NCBI GenBank assembly: GCA_900543795.1
Contig: UQSH01000032.1
Coordinates: 1-20,183 of the forward strand
Origin: an uncultured Oscillospiraceae bacterium
GTDB taxonomy: Bacteria; Bacillota; Clostridia; Oscillospirales; Acutalibacteraceae
Length of the DNA: 20,183 bases
Reading direction: 5' to 3'
Position numbers and translations under genes: made by a program. Position 1 is the first letter of the stretch. Each line of letters begins with the position of its first letter. The notes under the pieces are model-generated. The model was not told the origin of the DNA and searched no databases. It was given only the letters and a program-made list of their open reading frames with translations. Shown here in pieces: positions 14,668-20,183 of the stretch.

Positions 14668-16761
14668 ATGCCAAGAAAAGTATCTCTTGAAATGACAAGA
14701 AATATTGGTATTATGGCTCACATCGATGCAGGTAAAACAACAACTACCGAGCGTATCCTTTATTACACCGGTATCAATCACAAGATTGGCGAAACACACG
14801 ATGGCGCAGCCACTATGGACTGGATGGCACAAGAGCAGGAAAGAGGTATTACAATCACCTCCGCTGCAACAACTTGCTTCTGGAAAAAACATAGAATTAA
14901 TATCATAGACACACCGGGCCACGTTGACTTCACTGTTGAGGTTCAGCGTTCGCTTCGTGTTCTTGACGGCTCTGTAACCGTTCTTTGTGCAAAGGGTGGC
15001 GTTGAGCCTCAGTCTGAAACCGTATGGCGTCAGGCTGATGAATATAATGTACCCCGTATGATCTATGTTAATAAGATGGATATTATGGGTGCAGATTTTT
15101 ATAATGTTCTCGATATGGTAAGAGACAGATTTAAATGCAATGCAGTTCCGATTCAGCTTCCTATCGGAAGTGAGGATACCTTTAAGGGTATTGTTGACCT
15201 CATTAATATGGATGCTGAAATTTATTATGATGATATGGGCAACGATGTTCGCCGTGAAGAAATTCCGGAGGATATGAAGGAGCTTGCCGAGAAATATCAC
15301 AATGAGCTTATCGAGGCTGTTGCAGAATCAGATGAAGCCCTTATGGAAAAATATTTCGAGGGCGAGGAGCTTACCGTTGATGAGATTAAAAAGGCAATCA
15401 GAAAGGCAACCTGCGCCTGCGAGATGGTTCCGATTACCTGCGGCACATCTTACAGAAATAAGGGCGTTCAGCCTTTGCTTGATGCTATTGTTGATTTTAT
15501 GCCCGCTCCAACCGATGTTGAATCAATCAAGGGCGTAAATCCCGACACAGATGAGGAAGAATTCCGTCATTCTTCGGATGAAGAGCCGTTCTCTGCTCTT
15601 GCATTCAAAATTGCAACCGATCCTTTCGTAGGAAAAATTTGCTATTTCCGTGTTTATTCGGGAACTCTTAATGCCGGAACACAGGTTTATAACTCTGTTA
15701 AGGGCAACAGAGAAAGAATGGGCCGTATTCTTCAAATGCATTCAAACCACCGTGAAGATATCGACACTGTTTATGCAGGCGATATTGCAGCTGCGGTAGG
15801 TCTTAAAAATACAACAACGGGCGACACTCTCTGCGATGAGAATCACCCGATTATCCTTGAATCAATGAATTTTCCGGATCCCGTTATCCGTGTTGCTATT
15901 GAGCCTAAAACAAAGGCAGGTCAGGAAAAGATGGGCATTGCTCTTGCAAAGCTTGCAGAAGAAGACCCAACCTTTAAGGCTTACACAGATGAGGAAACAG
16001 GCCAAACAATTATTGCAGGTATGGGCGAGCTCCATCTTGAAATTATTGTTGACCGTATGCTCCGTGAATTCAAGGTTGAAGCAAATGTAGGCGCTCCTCA
16101 GGTTGCTTATAAGGAAACAATTCAGTCAGAGTCTATGTCAGACACCAAGTATAAGCGTCAGTCGGGCGGTTCGGGCCAATACGGTCATGTTAAAATCCGT
16201 ATGTCGCCAAACCTTGATGAAAACGGCATCGGCAAGGGCTATGAGTTTGTTAACTCTGTTGTCGGCGGTGCTATTCCGAAGGAATATATCCCCGCTGTTG
16301 ATGCAGGTATCCAGGGCGCTATGAAGAGCGGTGTTCTTGCAGGCTATCCAATGGTTGACATTAAGGTTGAGCTTTATGATGGATCATATCATGAGGTTGA
16401 CTCTTCCGAAATGGCATTCAAGATTGCAGGCTCAATGGCGTTTAAGGACGCTGCAAAGAAGGCAAATCCTGCTATCCTTGAGCCTATGATGAAGGTAACC
16501 GTTATCGTTCCCGAGGATTATATGGGCGATGTTATCGGCGACCTTAACTCTCGCCGCGGACAGATTCAGGGTATGGAAGACAGAGCAGGTGCAAAGCAGA
16601 TTAATGCTCGTGTTCCGCTTTCCGAAATGTTCGGTTATGTAAACGACCTTCGTTCAAAAACACAGGGTCGTGGACAATATACAATGGAACCAGACGGATA
16701 TGAGCAGGTTCCGAAGTCAATTTCAGAGTCTATTATCTCTGAAAGAGCTAAAAAAGACTAA
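14668..16761 (+). CDS. fusA: elongation factor G
   Basis: Translocation GTPase that moves tRNAs and mRNA through the ribosome and, with RRF, recycles ribosomes. The 697 residues are standard. GTPase motifs are AHIDAGKTT (P-loop 17-25), the switch I region ERGITITSAAT (58-68), DTPGH (81-85) and NKMD (135-138). Domains II to V follow, with the domain IV segment RQSGGSGQYGHVKIR and the domain V segment DLNSRRGQIQGMEDRAG. Having all of these points to the canonical translation factor rather than a Tet-type ribosome-protection paralogue, as does its place between rpsG and tuf. The ATG at 14668 has AGGAGG 5 nt upstream. The 102-nt gap to tuf holds an extra promoter. Identification is certain. Confidence -1.
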   Translation: MPRKVSLEMTRNIGIMAHIDAGKTTTTERILYYTGINHKIGETHDGAATMDWMAQEQERGITITSAATTCFWKKHRINIIDTPGHVDFTVEVQRSLRVLDGSVTVLCAKGGVEPQSETVWRQADEYNVPRMIYVNKMDIMGADFYNVLDMVRDRFKCNAVPIQLPIGSEDTFKGIVDLINMDAEIYYDDMGNDVRREEIPEDMKELAEKYHNELIEAVAESDEALMEKYFEGEELTVDEIKKAIRKATCACEMVPITCGTSYRNKGVQPLLDAIVDFMPAPTDVESIKGVNPDTDEEEFRHSSDEEPFSALAFKIATDPFVGKICYFRVYSGTLNAGTQVYNSVKGNRERMGRILQMHSNHREDIDTVYAGDIAAAVGLKNTTTGDTLCDENHPIILESMNFPDPVIRVAIEPKTKAGQEKMGIALAKLAEEDPTFKAYTDEETGQTIIAGMGELHLEIIVDRMLREFKVEANVGAPQVAYKETIQSESMSDTKYKRQSGGSGQYGHVKIRMSPNLDENGIGKGYEFVNSVVGGAIPKEYIPAVDAGIQGAMKSGVLAGYPMVDIKVELYDGSYHEVDSSEMAFKIAGSMAFKDAAKKANPAILEPMMKVTVIVPEDYMGDVIGDLNSRRGQIQGMEDRAGAKQINARVPLSEMFGYVNDLRSKTQGRGQYTMEPDGYEQVPKSISESIISERAKKD

Positions 16762-16787
16762 TTAGCAAACAAAATTATTAAAAAGAC

Positions 16788-16816
16788 TTGATATTTCATC
16801 AAGGCTTTGATAAAAT
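16788..16816 (+). promoter_or_regulatory. tuf promoter (TTGATA-17-TAAAAT)
   Basis: TTGATA at 16788-16793 and TAAAAT at 16811-16816 are exactly 17 nt apart in the fusA-tuf gap. Transcription near 16823 would leave about a 40-nt leader. The -35 is part of a TTGAT-ATTTC-ATCAA dyad. This would raise EF-Tu output above the rest of the operon, consistent with its high cellular demand. Confidence -1.
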
Positions 16817-16863
16817 AATCATAACAAAATTAACTATTGTAATTTATTAAGGAGGAAACCCCA

Positions 16864-18060
16864 ATGGCAAAAGAAAAATTTGACCGTTCCAAACCGCATG
16901 TAAACATCGGTACAATCGGTCACGTTGACCACGGTAAAACAACTCTTACAGCAGCAATCACAAAGTATCTTGCAAACAAAGGCTATGCTAAGTTTGAAGA
17001 TTATGCTGATATCGATAAGGCTCCTGAAGAGAGAGAGCGTGGTATCACAATCAATACTGCTCACGTAGAGTATGAAACAGACACTCGTCACTATGCACAC
17101 GTTGACTGCCCCGGACATGCTGACTATATCAAGAACATGATCACCGGTGCTGCTCAGATGGACGGTGCTATCCTTGTTATCGCTGCGACCGACGGCCCGA
17201 TGGCTCAAACAAAAGAGCACCTTCTTCTTGCTCGTCAGGTTGGCGTTCCTTACATTGTTGTATTTATGAACAAGGTTGACCAGGTTGACGACGAAGAGCT
17301 TCTTGAGCTCGTTGAAATGGAAATCCGTGATACTCTCAGCGAGTATGAATTCCCGGGAGACGATATCCCTGTAATCAAGGGCTCCGCTCTTAAAGCTCTT
17401 GAAGCAACATCAAATGATGATCCTGCTTGCGAGTGCATCAAAGAGCTTATGGATGCTGTTGACACTTATATCCCAACTCCTGAGCGTGATGAAAACCTTC
17501 CTTTCCTTATGCCTGTTGAAGATGTTATGACAATCACAGGCCGTGGAACAGTTGCAACAGGTAGAGTAGAGCGTGGTATCCTCAAGCTCAACGAGGAAGT
17601 TGAAATCGTTGGTATCAAAGAGGAAATCAGAAAGTCTGTTTGCACAGGTCTTGAAATGTTCCGTAAGTCTCTTGATTCAACACAGGCTGGTGATAACGTT
17701 GGTTGTCTCCTTCGTGGTGTTCAGAGAAATGAAATTCAGCGTGGTCAGGTTCTTGCAAAGCCGGGCTCAATTCACCCGCACACCAAGTTCTCAGGCCAGG
17801 TTTATGTATTAAGCAAGGATGAAGGCGGTCGTCATACTCCTTTCTTCAACAACTATCGTCCTCAGTTCTATTTCAGAACAACAGATGTAACAGGCGTTAT
17901 CACTCTTCCTGAGGGAACAGAGATGTGTATGCCCGGTGATAATGTTGAAATGAATGTTGAGCTTATCACTCCTATCGCTATTGAAGAAGGTCTCCGTTTC
18001 GCTATCCGTGAAGGCGGCAGAACAGTAGGATCAGGCGTTGTAACTTCAATCAACGAGTAA
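16864..18060 (+). CDS. tuf: elongation factor Tu
   Basis: GTPase that delivers aminoacyl-tRNA to the ribosomal A site. The 398 residues comprise the G domain with GHVDHGKT (19-26), the switch I threonine within RGITINTAHVEY (59-70), DCPGH (81-85) and NKVD (136-139). Domains II and III follow, with TGRGTVATGRVERG and the C-terminal REGGRTVGSGVVTSI. There is no truncation or insertion. The ATG at 16864 has AAGGAGG 8 nt upstream. It is the last gene of the str operon, closed by a terminator 25 nt after the stop, and has its own promoter upstream. Identification is certain. Confidence -1.
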   Translation: MAKEKFDRSKPHVNIGTIGHVDHGKTTLTAAITKYLANKGYAKFEDYADIDKAPEERERGITINTAHVEYETDTRHYAHVDCPGHADYIKNMITGAAQMDGAILVIAATDGPMAQTKEHLLLARQVGVPYIVVFMNKVDQVDDEELLELVEMEIRDTLSEYEFPGDDIPVIKGSALKALEATSNDDPACECIKELMDAVDTYIPTPERDENLPFLMPVEDVMTITGRGTVATGRVERGILKLNEEVEIVGIKEEIRKSVCTGLEMFRKSLDSTQAGDNVGCLLRGVQRNEIQRGQVLAKPGSIHPHTKFSGQVYVLSKDEGGRHTPFFNNYRPQFYFRTTDVTGVITLPEGTEMCMPGDNVEMNVELITPIAIEEGLRFAIREGGRTVGSGVVTSINE

Positions 18061-18084
18061 TTTTAATATTTTAAAGTTATAGAG

Positions 18085-18113
18085 AAAGAGCAGTCTTCGG
18101 GCTGCTCTTTTTT
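18085..18113 (+). terminator. intrinsic terminator after tuf
   Basis: AAAGAGCAGTC (18085-18095) pairs with GGCTGCTCTTT (18100-18110) across a TTCG tetraloop, an 11-bp stem with one G-U pair, running into six T's (18108-18113). It ends the rpoB-to-tuf block. Confidence -1.
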
Positions 18114-18191
18114 CTCGCCTTAATTAACGGGCCGAACCGCTTCGCTTTTCGTTTTTTGCTTATGCTTATTACTTATTAGAAAAATTTTTTA

Positions 18192-18220
18192 TTGCAATCA
18201 TTCAGGCAACACTATATAAT
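18192..18220 (+). promoter_or_regulatory. promoter of the repeat surface protein gene (TTGCAA-17-TATAAT)
   Basis: TTGCAA at 18192-18197 and TATAAT at 18215-18220 are 17 nt apart; a second overlapping TATAAT lies at 18220-18225. The -10 sits between the arms CAACACT (18207-18213) and AGTGTTG (18233-18239), and CAACACT recurs at 18286-18292. The predicted start is near 18227, with about a 100-nt leader before the ATG at 18331. The stretch 18114-18191 holds nothing else I can identify. Confidence -1.
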
Positions 18221-18330
18221 ATAATTAGGATAAGTGTTGGCTTTTTTTAAAAAAGAGATACTTAATATTAAAAGTATTATAATTGCAACACTGCCAAAGA
18301 TGATATTGCAAATAAACGGAGGTCGATTTT

Positions 18331-20183
18331 ATGAAAAAAGCAACATCATTTTTCTTATCGATTATTATGCTTATAAGCATAGTGTCGTCGGTAAATTTCT
18401 CTGCGCTTGCACAGGAGGTTGAGTCATTTACCTACACCCCGTCAACGCCCTTTGAAATAATGGAGGGCACTCACGGCTGGTTTGACGATAATGAAAATCG
18501 GTGGTGTTATAATGCGCCGTATTATCAAAGCGGCGATATAATCAGCGTAACCTTTAAGGATATTGGCACGGTTGATTATACTTATAAAGAGGATATGGAT
18601 GGCTTTTTCAACGAAAACGGAGAAGAGCTTAATGTTTGTACTTGGGGATTTAGCTTTGACGGAGCAGGCAAAACAACCTTTACGGTTGAGCTTGCCGATT
18701 ACGGAAAAACAACAGAGGTTCCGGTAACAATTGTTCCAAATCCCGTTTCATCGTTTACATATAAACCTGTTAATCCGTTTGAGATCGTTTATCAAACAAA
18801 CGGATATCCTGATGAAGAAAACAGTTGGTTTTATTACCCGCCTGATTTTAACAACGGTGATGTTATAACGGTTAATTATGCTGAAAAAGGAACAGTTAAT
18901 TATACCTACATTGCTTCAAAGGGTGGCTTCTATGATTCAGAATTAAACAGCCTTGATGTTTGGACAAATGGCTTTGTTTATGACGGTCTCGGCGAAACAA
19001 CCTTTACGGTTGAACTTGCCGGTTACAGAAAAACAACAGAGGTACCTGTTAAAATTATCGAAAACCCTGTTAAAGACGCCGCTTATATTCCGATTAAGGC
19101 CTTTGAACTGTATGAAAACGGACACGGCTTTGAATATACCGACGAAAGCGGTAATACCTATTGGAGGTATTATATACCTGATTTTAATGACGGAGATATT
19201 ATTCGATTAACACTTAATGATGATTCAACGGTCGATTATTCGTTTAACAGTGAAATAGGCGGCTATGTAAATGAAAGCGGAGACATTATTCATGCAAGTA
19301 GTGATGAATATTACTTTGAGCTTGAAGGACAAGGTAACACCGTGTTTACAATCACGGTAACAGATTATGCAATAGATATTGATGTTCCTGTATCAATTGT
19401 TGAAAATCCGCTTCGTGATTTTGTTTACACGCCGATTTCTCCCATCGTATTGAGCCAGACGCAAGATGGCGAATATGATGAAGAGGAAGAAACCTATTGG
19501 TATTATTATGAGCCGCAGGACGGGGACAAAATAGAGCTTTTCTTCAAGGATAATTCAAGTGAAATTTATACATTTGATTCGAAAACAGGCGGAGAGTATT
19601 ACGAAGGCGGCTTCTTTAATTCAAATGGAGAAGAGCTTTGTGCTTATCCTTGGGGATTAAGCTTTAAAGGAACAGGCAAAACAACCTTCAAGGTTGAGCT
19701 TGCTGATTACGGAAAAAGAACAGATGTTCCCGTAACTATTATTGAAAGAATTCAACCACCTGCAAAGGTAACCGGTCTTGCAACAACGGCAAGAGGCTCG
19801 GGCGGAAGAACGCTCACACTTTCCTGGAACGCAGTAGAGGGCGCAACGGGATATAATGTTTATGCGTATAATAAGCCGGCAAACAGCTGGACTCTTATCG
19901 GTAACACAGATGCTACTACTACTAAATATATTGACGAAACGGTAACTCCAAGCTATGAGTATTATTACAGAGTAGCCGCAGTCAGAGACGGCGTTGAAGG
20001 AACACCGAGCGATACACTCCACACCTGCGCCGCCTGCGAAACAATAAGCACACCGAGCGTTATAGCAACTAATGATAAAACGATACAGGTTGATTGGAAT
20101 TTGGTTGGCTCACACGGCTATGTTGTTATGTGGTCAAAGGATTCTTCATTCAAAACAGGCACAAGCTATAAATACATAACAGG
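18331..20183 (+). CDS. secreted tandem-repeat protein with Ig-like repeats and fibronectin type III domains (3' end beyond window)
   Basis: No named function is recognised. The frame is open for 617 codons to the window end. Residues 1-27 are a Sec signal peptide (MKKATSFFLS, hydrophobic core, cleavage predicted after ALA). Four tandem repeats follow at 31-139, 140-247, 248-361 and 362-471. Each begins F.Y.P..PFEI, has W.YY.P.F..GD.I in the middle, and ends with a strand pair such as TTFTVELADYGKTTEVPV and ENPV. The ends resemble bacterial Ig-like (Big_3-type) domains. A fibronectin type III domain is at about 475-561 (LSWNAVEGATGYNVYAY, YYYRVAAV), and a second begins at about 570. The sequence is acidic and Tyr-rich. 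The ATG at 18331 has GGAGGT 7 nt upstream. The protein is likely extracellular, perhaps adhesive or substrate-binding. Any cell-wall anchor or catalytic domain would lie outside the window. Confidence -1.
   Translation, partial: MKKATSFFLSIIMLISIVSSVNFSALAQEVESFTYTPSTPFEIMEGTHGWFDDNENRWCYNAPYYQSGDIISVTFKDIGTVDYTYKEDMDGFFNENGEELNVCTWGFSFDGAGKTTFTVELADYGKTTEVPVTIVPNPVSSFTYKPVNPFEIVYQTNGYPDEENSWFYYPPDFNNGDVITVNYAEKGTVNYTYIASKGGFYDSELNSLDVWTNGFVYDGLGETTFTVELAGYRKTTEVPVKIIENPVKDAAYIPIKAFELYENGHGFEYTDESGNTYWRYYIPDFNDGDIIRLTLNDDSTVDYSFNSEIGGYVNESGDIIHASSDEYYFELEGQGNTVFTITVTDYAIDIDVPVSIVENPLRDFVYTPISPIVLSQTQDGEYDEEEETYWYYYEPQDGDKIELFFKDNSSEIYTFDSKTGGEYYEGGFFNSNGEELCAYPWGLSFKGTGKTTFKVELADYGKRTDVPVTIIERIQPPAKVTGLATTARGSGGRTLTLSWNAVEGATGYNVYAYNKPANSWTLIGNTDATTTKYIDETVTPSYEYYYRVAAVRDGVEGTPSDTLHTCAACETISTPSVIATNDKTIQVDWNLVGSHGYVVMWSKDSSFKTGTSYKYIT
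18421..19743 (+). repeat. four tandem in-frame repeats of about 330 bp
   Basis: Units are 18421-18747, 18748-19071, 19072-19413 and 19414-19743 (109, 108, 114 and 110 codons). At DNA level the end of each unit is most conserved: a 19-nt string beginning AAACAACCTTTACGG is identical at 18671 and 18995, a 324-nt period, and nearly identical in unit 4 near 19679. Unit 3 is the most diverged. This pattern suggests duplication followed by drift. Confidence -1.

Noticed and set aside
14650..15300. 216-codon minus-strand frame antisense to the start of fusA
   Set aside because: It covers the conserved EF-G GTPase domain, and its composition is that expected from reversed fusA codons.
16834..17220. 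128-codon minus-strand frame antisense to tuf
   Set aside because: It is a shadow of the conserved EF-Tu G domain, with no ribosome binding site or recognisable protein.
18234..18422. 62-codon frame overlapping the start of the repeat protein
   Set aside because: It starts at GTG without a ribosome binding site, lies in the leader and overlaps the signal peptide out of frame.

Overview
The window looks like a chromosomal core region of a low-to-mid GC Gram-positive bacterium in the Clostridia, most likely a gut Oscillospirales/Ruminococcaceae-type organism. This is inferred from Firmicutes-type RpoB, RpoC, S12 and EF-Tu sequences, strong AGGAGG-type ribosome binding sites, consensus housekeeping (SigA-type) promoters, a TTG start on rpsL, and a Clostridia-style secreted repeat protein. 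No database search was possible, so the taxonomy is a judgement.

Left arm (1-5533, all minus strand). In transcription order this holds an orphan family-5 solute-binding lipoprotein, a VanZ-like membrane protein whose start overlaps the lipoprotein's end, nagB (glucosamine-6-phosphate deaminase) with its own consensus promoter, a small membrane-anchored protein of unknown function, metG (methionyl-tRNA synthetase), and the 5' end of tatD. The tatD fragment is not in the usual gene calls. It appears broken by two one-base deletions, either a real pseudogene or errors near a contig edge.

Centre (5534-18120, plus strand). A divergent 340-bp intergenic region leads into rpoB-rpoC, then rpsL-rpsG-fusA-tuf. 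This is the transcription and translation core (RNA polymerase beta and beta', ribosomal proteins S12 and S7, EF-G, EF-Tu). The rplKAJL genes that often precede rpoB are not here, and rpoB has its own promoter. The L7Ae-like gene that many Firmicutes carry between rpoC and rpsL is also absent. Instead, a perfect-hexamer promoter overlaps the rpoC stop region. It is followed by a 200-nt leader with a strong hairpin and a second promoter just before rpsL. tuf has another promoter inside the fusA-tuf gap and ends in a textbook terminator with a UUCG loop.

Right arm (18121-20183, plus strand). A promoter whose -10 box is bracketed by an inverted repeat drives a large secreted protein that runs off the window. 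It has a signal peptide, four tandem beta-rich repeats of about 110 residues, and fibronectin type III domains. It is the least explained gene in the window. No mobile element, CRISPR array, tRNA or rRNA was seen.
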